This document shows, piece by piece, positions 17,005 to 24,036 of a stretch of DNA of 35,084 nucleotides. The first letter of the stretch is position 1. Every line of letters starts with the position of its first letter. The notes beneath the pieces were generated by a model. That model was not told the DNA's origin, searched no databases, and saw only the letters and a list, made by a program, of their open reading frames with translations. Location of the stretch: positions 1 through 35,084 of the forward strand of contig CAZNDH010000021.1 in assembly GCA_964571765.1 (NCBI GenBank). Reading direction: 5' to 3'. Source of the stretch: ZC4RG35 sp964571765 (GTDB lineage Bacteria; Actinomycetota; Acidimicrobiia; Spongiisociales; ZC4RG35). The translations under genes and the position numbers were made by a program.

Positions 17005-17408
17005 GCCGACACCACCTCTTCGACCCCGATGGCCTGCCGCCCGCTGTGGGCTTCTCCTACGGGGCGATAGCCGGATCGGGCCGGATGCTTCACCTCGCCG
17101 GGCTGACCGGGGAGGCGCCGGACGGTGTTTTCGACGGGTCGGTGGCCGTTCAGTTCGCCGTTGCCTGCTCCAAGGTGGCCCGGGTGATAGATGAGGCTGG
17201 CGGAGAGCCCTCGGACCTGGTGTCGATGACCATCTACACCACTGCTCTGCCCGAGTACAAGGAGTCCCTCTCCGAGGTGGGTGCCGCCTACCGGGAGGTG
17301 TTTGGGCGGCACTACCCCCCGATGGCGCTGATCGGGGTCGACGAACTGTTCGAACCAGGGGCCAAGGTCGAACTGGTTTGTGTGGCCGTGGTCCCCGGTC
17401 CCGACTGA
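17001..17408 (+). CDS. Rid-family protein without the RidA arginine
   Basis: A 135-residue YjgF/YER057c/UK114-family protein forming the usual trimeric fold. LHLAGLTGE, SDLVSMTIYTT, AAYREVFG and VELVCVAVVP are recognisable. The position of the arginine needed for imine deamination in canonical RidA (the ARxxVEV motif) is methionine here (PPMALIGVDEL), which places it among the Rid subgroups that lack that residue. Coupling to the hydratase by an ATGA overlap suggests a role in the same pathway, possibly deamination or hydrolysis of an aromatic ring-cleavage product; this is inference. The ATG at 17001 is preferred over a GTG at 16989 inside the upstream gene. Confidence 0.85.
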   Translation: MSRHHLFDPDGLPPAVGFSYGAIAGSGRMLHLAGLTGEAPDGVFDGSVAVQFAVACSKVARVIDEAGGEPSDLVSMTIYTTALPEYKESLSEVGAAYREVFGRHYPPMALIGVDELFEPGAKVELVCVAVVPGPD

Positions 17409-17417
17409 GGGCCGGGC

Positions 17418-17708
17418 TTACATCGCCTGTGGTCGGAACACGAAAGCGAGACCGGACTCGCTGTCCTGGACGTCGAGGACCGCGTCCTCGAGAGTCTCGG
17501 CGATTTGAGGGTCGACGAAGACTTCGGTGCCCGATTCCTCGGTGACCAGGTCGTCGTCCGCGGTGTCCTCGACGAACTCGAGGCGTATGGCGACGTCGCC
17601 TGTGGGCTGGGGTTCGGCGGTGAGTCGGGTGCTGTGGTCCTCGGGTATGCCATCCCTCTCCCGGATGGTCTCGAGGGCGACCGCGGCTGACTGCGTTACC
17701 TGCAGCAT
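17418..17708 (-). CDS. HesB/IscA-like protein lacking all cysteines
   Basis: A 96-residue protein whose outline follows the A-type iron-sulfur carrier fold: an N-terminal helix (VTQSAAVALETIRER), a strand RLEFVED, the block TEESGTEVFVDPQIAETLEDAVLDVQ and a strand GLAFVFRPQ. The A-type family binds iron or Fe-S clusters through a cysteine after the first strand and a C-terminal CGCG. This protein has no cysteine at all and ends where CGCG would follow. It cannot be a standard cluster carrier. GGAAGGG lies about 7 nt before the ATG, with TAGGGT further upstream (17739-17744). It is convergent with the Rid gene and 70 nt downstream of ppa. Confidence 0.75.
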   Translation of the reverse strand: MLQVTQSAAVALETIRERDGIPEDHSTRLTAEPQPTGDVAIRLEFVEDTADDDLVTEESGTEVFVDPQIAETLEDAVLDVQDSESGLAFVFRPQAM

Positions 17709-17778
17709 GGTTTTCCCTTCCGTTGGGTCTCGGCACCCACCCTAGGCGGCCCCGGGGCGAGGGCAACCGAGGCGCCGG

Positions 17779-18267
17779 TCAGGCCGGCTGGTAGGCGATG
17801 CGGGCGGCGTCGATGATCGGCCAGGTCTCCTCGGCGCTCCGCCAACCGAGTGAAGCGGTCTTGGTTCCCTCGAGCTCCTTGTACACCGCGAAGAAGTGCT
17901 CGATCTCACGCCGATGATGCACCGCGAGCTGGTCGACGTCGGTCACCGAGTCCCAACGGGGGTCGCCGTGGGGGACTGCCACCACCTTGTGGTCGGGCAG
18001 GCCGCTGTCCTCCATGAGGAACACCCCGATGGGGCGAACCCGGACCCGGCAGCCGGGGAAGGTGGGCTCGGCTACCAGGATGAGGACGTCGAGAGGGTCA
18101 CCGTCCTCGGCCAGAGTGTGGGGGAAGTACCCATAGTCGGCCGGATAATGGGTGGCGGTGAACAACATTCGGTCGAGGAAGATCTCCCCGGTCTCCTTGT
18201 CGATCTCGTACTTGTTCCGGCTGCCGCCGGGGATCTCGACTACTGCCACCAGAGGGCCTTCGCTCAT
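17779..18267 (-). CDS. ppa: Inorganic pyrophosphatase
   Basis: A soluble family I inorganic pyrophosphatase of 162 residues hydrolysing PPi to phosphate with Mg2+. The substrate and metal residues are in EIPGGSRNKYEID, HYPADYGYFPHT and the signature EDGDPLDVL, followed by VVAVPHGDPRWD and HFFAVYKELEG. The length fits the prokaryotic hexameric enzyme. TACTGT lies 9 nt upstream of the ATG, so it may have its own promoter although the serine-kinase-like gene ends only 33 nt upstream on the same strand. PPi removal supports acyl-CoA ligases and polymerases generally. Confidence 0.96.
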   Translation of the reverse strand: MSEGPLVAVVEIPGGSRNKYEIDKETGEIFLDRMLFTATHYPADYGYFPHTLAEDGDPLDVLILVAEPTFPGCRVRVRPIGVFLMEDSGLPDHKVVAVPHGDPRWDSVTDVDQLAVHHRREIEHFFAVYKELEGTKTASLGWRSAEETWPIIDAARIAYQPA

Positions 18268-18300
18268 AGCGCCATCACAGTAGAGACGGGTGAAGAGCCA

Positions 18301-19077
18301 TCAGTCGTCGAGGACCACCACAGTCTCCTCGTAGCGCCGCACCCGCCCGGCGCGAGAACGAGCATGGATCAGGCCATCCAGGGCCTCCTGTCGGGAGGCG
18401 AGCCCACCCGGACCCCGCAGTAGATCGAGATCGGCGTTGAGCCGCAGCACCCGCTCGGGCACCAGGAAGCGGGTGACACCGGCGGGCAGCAGATCACCCC
18501 CGAGCGCGGCCTCCAGCACTTGGTGGCTGTCCAGGGGCGGGAACTCGATGACCACCGACCAATCGGGGAAGCGCCATGACACGGTGTCGGGGGAAGGGTC
18601 GACTATGCGGCTGGCAGTCCAACGGCCGATGTACGAGCGGACCAGCATCGACATCGTTGCGTTGGGGCTCAGCCCGTTGCCCAGAACCGAGACCACGGTG
18701 CGATCGGCTGTGGTCACCCGGGGGGTCCCCGGGGCGTCGGACAGGGTGAGCTCGGGATGTGAGGCGATCTGGTCCATCACCACCGAGGAGGCGCAGTTGC
18801 GGATGACGTGATGCCATGTCTCCAGGGAAACCCGGGAGGGGTCGACTACCTGGGCCACCAGGAATTCAAGGCCGAGCTGGCGGAGTGCTTCGGTCCGGGT
18901 GGCCCCGTCGAGCACCACCAAGCCCTCACCGGCCAATTCGGCGCAGATCACCGGGTTGACCTGGACCCCTTCAGCCTCGACCCGGGCCCGAAGCTGATCA
19001 ACCCTCAGGGGATCGACCTCCTCGTGGGGCATGACCTGTGACAGGGCCACCACCCGCAGTGCCGGAACCAGCGCCAT
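18301..19077 (-). CDS. ParB/sulfiredoxin-fold protein, SbnI/SerK-like putative L-serine kinase
   Basis: A 258-residue protein with a ParB/Srx N-terminal domain: VDPLRVDQLRARVEAEGVQV, then VNPVICAEL and the signature VVLDGATRTEALRQLG. Beyond it, ETWHHVIRN, LPAGVTRFLVPERVLRLNADL and the end RRYEETVVVLDD closely follow the staphylococcal SbnI sequence as I recall it (STWQHK, VPAGVTRF, RCYTEKVYLVE). SbnI and archaeal SerK phosphorylate free L-serine to O-phosphoserine. The catalytic glutamate that follows a histidine in SbnI (E20) aligns with H18-E19. It therefore looks like a serine kinase rather than a partition protein. A GATAAT box 5 nt before the ATG suggests leaderless expression. ppa follows by 33 nt. 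Confidence 0.65.
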   Translation of the reverse strand: MALVPALRVVALSQVMPHEEVDPLRVDQLRARVEAEGVQVNPVICAELAGEGLVVLDGATRTEALRQLGLEFLVAQVVDPSRVSLETWHHVIRNCASSVVMDQIASHPELTLSDAPGTPRVTTADRTVVSVLGNGLSPNATMSMLVRSYIGRWTASRIVDPSPDTVSWRFPDWSVVIEFPPLDSHQVLEAALGGDLLPAGVTRFLVPERVLRLNADLDLLRGPGGLASRQEALDGLIHARSRAGRVRRYEETVVVLDD

Positions 19078-19082
19078 GAGCC

Positions 19083-19088
19083 ATTATC
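19083..19088 (-). promoter_or_regulatory. -10 box of the SerK-like gene
   Basis: GATAAT on the minus strand, 5 nt before the ATG at 19077. It is embedded in one of two DnaA-box-like sequences. Confidence 0.4.
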
Positions 19089-19113
19089 CACCGAGAGGTC
19101 CCGGTTATCCACA
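19084..19113 (+). promoter_or_regulatory. Two DnaA-box-like sequences, same orientation
   Basis: TTATCCACA at 19105-19113 is an exact match to the classical DnaA box; TTATCCACC at 19084-19092 differs in the last base. They are 21 bp apart start to start, about two helical turns, and the second overlaps the -10 of the SerK-like gene. No dnaA or dnaN is nearby, so an origin is unlikely; a DnaA-controlled promoter or chance are the alternatives. The rest of the 195-bp gap up to the kynU stop shows nothing I can name. Confidence 0.4.
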
Positions 19114-19272
19114 GGAACCGGGTCAGCGACTGGCGGCTGGTGACGGTCGCCAGGTTGCGCAGGACGCCGCGGCGCTGGCAGGTGTAAGCGATGCCGTCGT
19201 TGTTCGCGGAGCACTCAGGACGTGTCCAGGGCTCGGCCATGGGCCAAGATTCTCACCCCGGCCCTGCTCCGA

Positions 19273-20409
19273 TCAAGAGAGGCCGTGGACGGCCTCCAGG
19301 AGACGATCGACGTCGGCAGGGTCCTGATAGATACCGAAGCCGATGCGGATACGGTCACCGCGGTAGTCGGTGATCACCGCTCGCTGATGGAGGGCCCGAT
19401 ACATCCCAGCGGCGTCCGCGGTCTCGAAGGTGAGGAAGTTTCCTCGTGGGAACGGGGCCGGTGGGACCAGGGTCCCGGGTGGAGGGGCCGAACCGAGGAA
19501 CCTTGCCTGTAGCTCTGACACATGGGAGGAGATGGTTGCCGGTGTGACCGCCGACTCCTCGAGCCAGCCCAGCACTGCCTCCATCCGGTAGAGACCGCTG
19601 GGGTCGAAGGTGGCCCCTGAGAAGCGGGAGCCGTCCTCGCGGAAAGCGACCCGATCGCCCACGCCCGTCTCCAGCTGGCCGAAGCCGGCGTACCACCCGG
19701 TGTCGACCGGGCGGGGGGCGTAGCCGGGGGGGCAGTGCATGAAGCACACCCCTTCGCCGCTCATGGCGTATTTGTACCCGCCGGCCAGGTAGAAGACCCT
19801 GTCCTGGATGGCGCCCAGGCTGAAAGGGAAGGCCATGAAGGCGTGGTACCCGTCGATCACCACCAGTGTCCTCTCCTCGGACACCGAGGCCACCACACGG
19901 TCGAGCTCGGGGACGACGAACCCCGAGTCGTAGAACACCTGGCTCAGATAGACCAGGTCGTGAACCCCGGCGCGGGCCTCGGTGGTGAACCTGTCGGCGA
20001 AGCTGTGGAATGGCTCGGCAGGCACCCGGTCGACGATGGCGAGCCCTTCCTCCTCCCAGCGCCGGGTCTGCCTGGTGAAGGAGTGGAACTCGGCGTCGGT
20101 GCTCAGGATCCGCACCGGCGGCTCGATCGAGGAGAACAGCCTGACCAGGAACTCGTGGGTGTTGGGGGCGAAGGCAAGGGTGGTGCCAGAGGCGAGACCG
20201 ATGAGGCCGGCGATGCGCCCGGCTACCGAGGGGATCAGTCCGTCGAAGACGTGTGCCCACTTGTCGTCCATCATCTCGGCGGCGTCGAGCCAGGCCCGCT
20301 GGTGTGCCACGAAGCTCACGTCGGGCCAGGGGTGGTGGGAGTGGGCGGCGAAGTGGAGCCGGTCCGGGTGTTCGGCGAGGAACCGGGAGAAGCCCCCCTT
20401 GAGGCTCAC
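19273..20409 (-). CDS. kynU: Kynureninase-like PLP enzyme
   Basis: A 378-residue fold-type I, class V aminotransferase-like enzyme. VVIDGYHA gives the aspartate (D187) that contacts the PLP ring nitrogen, and YLAGGYKYAMSGEG carries the Schiff-base lysine K213 in the YKY motif found in kynureninase-type enzymes. RIGFGIYQDPADVD ends the C-terminal domain. Its GTG start overlaps the stop of tryptophan 2,3-dioxygenase by 4 nt, so kynureninase (kynurenine to anthranilate plus alanine) is the natural reading. Class V members vary, and direct activity cannot be seen from the sequence. Upstream in-frame codons lie inside kynA and are excluded. Confidence 0.85.
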   Translation of the reverse strand: MSLKGGFSRFLAEHPDRLHFAAHSHHPWPDVSFVAHQRAWLDAAEMMDDKWAHVFDGLIPSVAGRIAGLIGLASGTTLAFAPNTHEFLVRLFSSIEPPVRILSTDAEFHSFTRQTRRWEEEGLAIVDRVPAEPFHSFADRFTTEARAGVHDLVYLSQVFYDSGFVVPELDRVVASVSEERTLVVIDGYHAFMAFPFSLGAIQDRVFYLAGGYKYAMSGEGVCFMHCPPGYAPRPVDTGWYAGFGQLETGVGDRVAFREDGSRFSGATFDPSGLYRMEAVLGWLEESAVTPATISSHVSELQARFLGSAPPPGTLVPPAPFPRGNFLTFETADAAGMYRALHQRAVITDYRGDRIRIGFGIYQDPADVDRLLEAVHGLS

Positions 20410-21494
20410 GGCTGGTAGCGGAACCGCATCGACTCCACGATCTCCTGGGGGAGTCGTGGTCGGTCGGCGCGAGGGACGAGGAAGGTGGACAGGCTGAACA
20501 GGTCGCCGAAGGCCCGGCTCCGCTCGGCGGAGCGCTCCAGGTACTTGGCTCCCGCGGAGCCGCCGGTGCCGATTCGCCTGCCGATCATGCGTAAAGCCAT
20601 CTGGGCATGCCGGTAGCGCCACATGGTGAATCCTTCCTCGATGTCCATGAGCAGCTCGAGAAGCCGGTACGGCTCCTGGAGCGCCGGCTCGTCGCGGTAC
20701 AGGTTGATGAACAGCGCCGCCTGGAAGGCTCGATGGCTGAGGCGAAGCCTGCCGGAGGCGACCTCGATGGCGTGGCGCTCCGGATCGAACACCGCCTGGT
20801 ACTGGCCGAGGATCGAGTCGAAATCCTCCAGCTGGCCCGCCCGTTCCTCGTCGTTTAGATTCGGGTTGGACTCGACCACGGCGCGGTCGGCTCGGATCCG
20901 GTCATGAACCGCCTGTTGGTAGGCGTCCCAGAAGTCGAAGTCCCCATGGTCGAGGAACGGGGTCCGTTCCAGCCACCTCTCGACCAGGTCGAACAGGCTG
21001 GGCTCGCTCTCGGTGGCCTCGACCCGTTGGCGGTCTTCGTCGCTGAAGCGCTCGGTGTACACCGCACCGGCCAGCTTGAGCCGATCCCAGGGACGCACCC
21101 CGAGCTTGTTCTCCACCATCCGGAACTGGGCGGATTGGAATCCCGAGGCGGGAAACAGGTAGTCCCTGAAGTCGAGGAAGTCGACCGGTGTCATTGTCTC
21201 CAGAACATCGACCTGATCGATGAGAAGACCCTGGATGCTGTTGATCCGGCGCAGCCGGTTGACCACGGTGGCCATGTCCCGCTCGTCGAGTAGGGGCTGG
21301 CCGAGGAGGGCGATGATCGAGTCGAGCTCCCAGATGATCTGCTTGAACCACAGCTCGTATGCCTGGTGCACGATGACGAAGAGCATCTCGTCGTGTACCG
21401 CCTCGCCCCGGCGGGCGCTGACCAGATCCTGGGTTCCCAGGAGGTCGTCGAGATTCAGGTAGTCGCCGTAGTAGAGGGGCCGGCTCTCGTTCAT
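20406..21494 (-). CDS. kynA: Tryptophan 2,3-dioxygenase
   Basis: A 362-residue heme dioxygenase that opens the indole ring of L-tryptophan to N-formylkynurenine. The active-site histidine lies in FVIVHQAYELWFKQ (H43, equivalent to H55 of the Xanthomonas enzyme). The region EGFTMWRYRHAQMALRMIG carries the proximal heme histidine, and RRIGTGGSAGAKYL is the tryptophan-binding signature. ATG 21494 is chosen because NESRPLYYGDYLNLDDLLG is the usual N-terminus; the 13 extra upstream codons overlap the SDR. It is the middle gene of SDR-kynA-kynU. Kynurenine formamidase is not seen in the window. Confidence 0.96.
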   Translation of the reverse strand: MNESRPLYYGDYLNLDDLLGTQDLVSARRGEAVHDEMLFVIVHQAYELWFKQIIWELDSIIALLGQPLLDERDMATVVNRLRRINSIQGLLIDQVDVLETMTPVDFLDFRDYLFPASGFQSAQFRMVENKLGVRPWDRLKLAGAVYTERFSDEDRQRVEATESEPSLFDLVERWLERTPFLDHGDFDFWDAYQQAVHDRIRADRAVVESNPNLNDEERAGQLEDFDSILGQYQAVFDPERHAIEVASGRLRLSHRAFQAALFINLYRDEPALQEPYRLLELLMDIEEGFTMWRYRHAQMALRMIGRRIGTGGSAGAKYLERSAERSRAFGDLFSLSTFLVPRADRPRLPQEIVESMRFRYQP

Positions 21495-21505
21495 CGGGGA
21501 TGAAG

Positions 21506-22312
21506 CTAGTGGCCCATGGCCTTGCGGCACCACTCCTCCGATCGCTCCCAGAGCTCGGCGGCTAGCCGGTCGTCGAGAGCCGCCGGCGACGGCTCCCGTT
21601 CGGTTCTACCGGCGTAGTAGCCACCGGACCTCGAGGAGAGATCAGGGTCGGTGGCGGCCCACACCACGGTGTCGGCCCCCGCTTCCGGGGTGACCATGCC
21701 GCGGAGGAAGGGTCGGAGGACGCGGGGAAAGATCCCGGTGTCGACCAATCCCGGATGCACCGCGTGAAACCCAAGGGGCCGATGGCGGCGCGAAGCCTCC
21801 CTGACGAATAGGACGTTGGCCAGCTTGGAGACGCTGTACTCAGGGACCCCGAAGAGGCTCCGGGTGGGGCGGGTGAGTCGGTCGAAGTCGAGATGGCCCA
21901 CCCGGTAGTGCATGTTCGAAGAGACCTGGACCACCCGACTGCTCGGGCGCATGGTTTGGACCAGGCGGTTGGTGAGCATGAAGTGACCTAGGTGGTTGAC
22001 CCCGAACTGGACCTGGAAGCCGTCTTCGGTTGTCCCCCGGGCGACGGCCACCCCGGCATTGTTGACCAGGACGTCTATCTCCCGGCCGGTCTCGATGAAC
22101 TCGTCGGCGGCCCTGGCCACCCCACGGAGGGAGGCGAGGTCGACCAGCAGAGGCTCGGCCGAGCCGTCGGCGGCATCGATCTCGCTGACGATGGCTTTCA
22201 GCCTGTCCGCTGACCGGCCCGCAGCCACCAGGTGGAATCCCTGGGAGGCCAGGGAAAGCGCCACCGCGCGGCCTATCCCCGAGGTCGGCCCGGTGACCAA
22301 TGCGATCCTCAT
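21506..22312 (-). CDS. Short-chain dehydrogenase/reductase
   Basis: A 268-residue classical SDR. The NAD(P)-binding TGPTSGIG is at the N-terminus, with LVNNAGVA in the middle, the catalytic serine in VQVSSNMHY, and the YxxxK pair in YSVSKLANV. The stretch NHLGHFMLTNRLVQ resembles retinol-dehydrogenase-like SDRs. AAGRSADRL after the second strand suggests NADP preference. ATG 22312 is preferred to a longer start because TACCGT lies exactly 6 nt upstream and the fold begins at RIALVTG. It is 11 nt upstream of kynA and so probably part of that operon; the substrate is unknown. Confidence 0.88.
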   Translation of the reverse strand: MRIALVTGPTSGIGRAVALSLASQGFHLVAAGRSADRLKAIVSEIDAADGSAEPLLVDLASLRGVARAADEFIETGREIDVLVNNAGVAVARGTTEDGFQVQFGVNHLGHFMLTNRLVQTMRPSSRVVQVSSNMHYRVGHLDFDRLTRPTRSLFGVPEYSVSKLANVLFVREASRRHRPLGFHAVHPGLVDTGIFPRVLRPFLRGMVTPEAGADTVVWAATDPDLSSRSGGYYAGRTEREPSPAALDDRLAAELWERSEEWCRKAMGH

Positions 22313-22318
22313 CCGGTC

Positions 22319-22324
22319 ACGGTA
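22319..22324 (-). promoter_or_regulatory. Leaderless -10 box of the SDR-kynA-kynU operon
   Basis: TACCGT on the minus strand, 6 nt (GACCGG), then ATG. Its presumed -35 region falls inside the neighbouring intergenic repeat. Confidence 0.5.
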
Positions 22325-22331
22325 TCCGGCA

Positions 22332-22484
22332 AGTGCCCCCACCACTGACGTTCGCCGCCTTCGGGTCAGCCAGATGACACCGCTCGCTTCGCCCTCGTCT
22401 CGACCAACCTAGGGTAGGCCTGCGGCCATGCCGTCGGCGCCCGGGCTCGAGCCGACCATCAACGATGCCAGTGGTCAGAGCACT
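22332..22484 (+). repeat. Intergenic repeat, copy A
   Basis: About 153 bp. The first 58 bp match copy B (30590-30745) at all but about 6 positions, including CCAGATGACACCGCTCGCT. The middle is more diverged but keeps order and length, and both copies end in AGAGCACT. The ends are imperfect inverted repeats: the left end begins AGTGCCCCCACCACTG and the complement of the right end begins AGTGCTCTGACCACTG. It lies between the SDR promoter and the CoA ligase start. No target-site duplication is clear. It looks like a MITE-type or other short interspersed element; an alternative is a conserved regulatory leader. Confidence 0.8.
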
Positions 22485-22498
22485 AGCGTTGGGACACT

Positions 22499-24004
22499 GT
22501 GATCGACTGGCCCGAGGCACTCAACGCCGACCGGTTCTTCCTCGGAGCCCGCATCGACGAAGGCGCCGGGGACCGGGTCGCCCTCCGCACCGACCGGGGC
22601 GCCTCGACTTATCGGGAGGTCGACGCCCGGGCCTCCTCATACGCCAGGCTGCTCATCGGCCTCGATGTGGGCCGGGAGGACCGGGTGGTGATCTCGCTGC
22701 CCGACGGTCCCGACTATGTAGCCGCGCTGTTCGGCACACTTCGCATCGGGGCGGTCGTCGTCATGGTCAACCCCGGTCTCACTACCCAGTCGATCAGGGG
22801 GATCCTCGGTCGGGCCCGCCCCGCCGCGGTGATCATCCATGAAGAGCATTTCAGCTCGATCTCTACCGCCCTCGAGGGCGATGGGCCGCCTCTAGTGTTG
22901 GTCGGCGACGAGCTTCGGCTTCCCCAAGCCTCGGTGGCGGCGGTGGCCACCGCTCCGGGTAACCCGGCGATATGGCTCTTCTCAGGTGGAACCACCGGCG
23001 CTCCCAAGGCCGTCCCCCAGACACATCGCAGCCTGGTCAACACCACCCGGCTCTACGGTCACGGGGTGCTCGGTCTGGGACCCGATGACATCACCATCTC
23101 GGTGCCCAAACTGTTCTTCGGCTACGCCACCGGGTCCAATCTGCTCTTCCCCTTCTCGGTGGGTGCCTCGACCGTGCTCTTTCCCGATCCTCCCACCCCC
23201 GGGCGCCTCTTCGACCTGATCGAGCGACACCGTCCCACGGTGCTGGTCAACGTCCCCTCGGCTATCAACCAGATGGTGAGCGCGGCCGACGCCTCGACCC
23301 GTGACCTGGGCTCACTACGTCTGACTACCTCAGCAGGGGAAGCTCTACCCGAGAGCCTCTACCACCGGTGGCTCGACACCTTCGGCGTCGAGCTTCTCGA
23401 CGGGTTGGGCACCGCCGAGATGTGGCACATCTTCGTGTCGAATCGACCGGGTCAGGCCCGTCCGGGGACCGTTGGCCAGGTGGTGCCCGGTTTCGAGATC
23501 AAGGTATGTGATGACCGCGGCGACCAGGTGGCGCCGGGTGAGGTGGGCCGCCTCTGGGTCCGGGGCGACTCCCTGGGCCTGGGCTACTGGGATGAGCCAG
23601 AGCTCACCGCCGAGGCTTTCCACCCGCCCTGGTTCGCCGGGAGCGATCTGGTCTCGGTGGACGAAGATGGCTATGTCACCCACCGGGGCCGGGCCGACGA
23701 CGCCATCAAAGTCAAGGGAAAGTGGTTCCGGCCACAGGAGCTGGAGTCGGTGCTTCTCGAGCACCCCGCAGTGGCTGAATGCGCCGTGGTCGCCGTTGAG
23801 GACCGGGCCGGGCTGGCCGCCCCAGTCGCCTTCGTGGTGATGTCAGGTGAGGTGACCGAGGATGAGCTGGTCGCCTGGTCGTTGGAGCACCTCGAACCGT
23901 ACAAGCGCCCCCGTCGGGTGCTGTTCGTCGAATCGCTCCCCCAGACCCATCTCGGCAAGGTCGACCGGTCGGCATTGAGGCGGAACGCCGCCGTATCCGC
24001 CTGA
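22499..24004 (+). CDS. Benzoate/aminobenzoate-type CoA ligase
   Basis: A 501-residue ANL-superfamily acyl-CoA synthetase most like the benzoate-CoA ligase family. The P-loop FSGGTTGAPK is at 161-170, DGLGTAEM is motif A5 near 300, GRADDAIKVKGKWFRPQELE is the hinge, and the adenylation lysine is K487 in HLGKVDRSAL. It would activate an aromatic acid with ATP and CoA; the kynA-kynU operon across the divergent gap makes anthranilate (2-aminobenzoate) the best guess. GTG 22499 starts the fold; TAGCGT at 22484-22489, at the edge of the repeat, could be the -10, with a leader of a few bases. Confidence 0.88.
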   Translation: MIDWPEALNADRFFLGARIDEGAGDRVALRTDRGASTYREVDARASSYARLLIGLDVGREDRVVISLPDGPDYVAALFGTLRIGAVVVMVNPGLTTQSIRGILGRARPAAVIIHEEHFSSISTALEGDGPPLVLVGDELRLPQASVAAVATAPGNPAIWLFSGGTTGAPKAVPQTHRSLVNTTRLYGHGVLGLGPDDITISVPKLFFGYATGSNLLFPFSVGASTVLFPDPPTPGRLFDLIERHRPTVLVNVPSAINQMVSAADASTRDLGSLRLTTSAGEALPESLYHRWLDTFGVELLDGLGTAEMWHIFVSNRPGQARPGTVGQVVPGFEIKVCDDRGDQVAPGEVGRLWVRGDSLGLGYWDEPELTAEAFHPPWFAGSDLVSVDEDGYVTHRGRADDAIKVKGKWFRPQELESVLLEHPAVAECAVVAVEDRAGLAAPVAFVVMSGEVTEDELVAWSLEHLEPYKRPRRVLFVESLPQTHLGKVDRSALRRNAAVSA

Positions 24005-24024
24005 TTCCTGTCCCCGGGGTAGGG

Positions 24025-24030
24025 CAAGAT
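24025..24030 (+). promoter_or_regulatory. Leaderless -10 box of dinB
   Basis: CAAGAT, 6 nt, then GTG. It is preceded by GTAGGGCA, as at the amidohydrolase promoter. I see no actinobacterial LexA box in the gap. Confidence 0.45.
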
Positions 24031-24036
24031 GATGGC

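Noticed and set aside
18998..19240. An 80-codon minus-strand frame in the gap upstream of the SerK-like gene (MAEPWTRPECSANNDG)
   Set aside because: Part of it looks protein-like and has two cysteines, but it overlaps the SerK-like gene and its promoter and matches no family I know.
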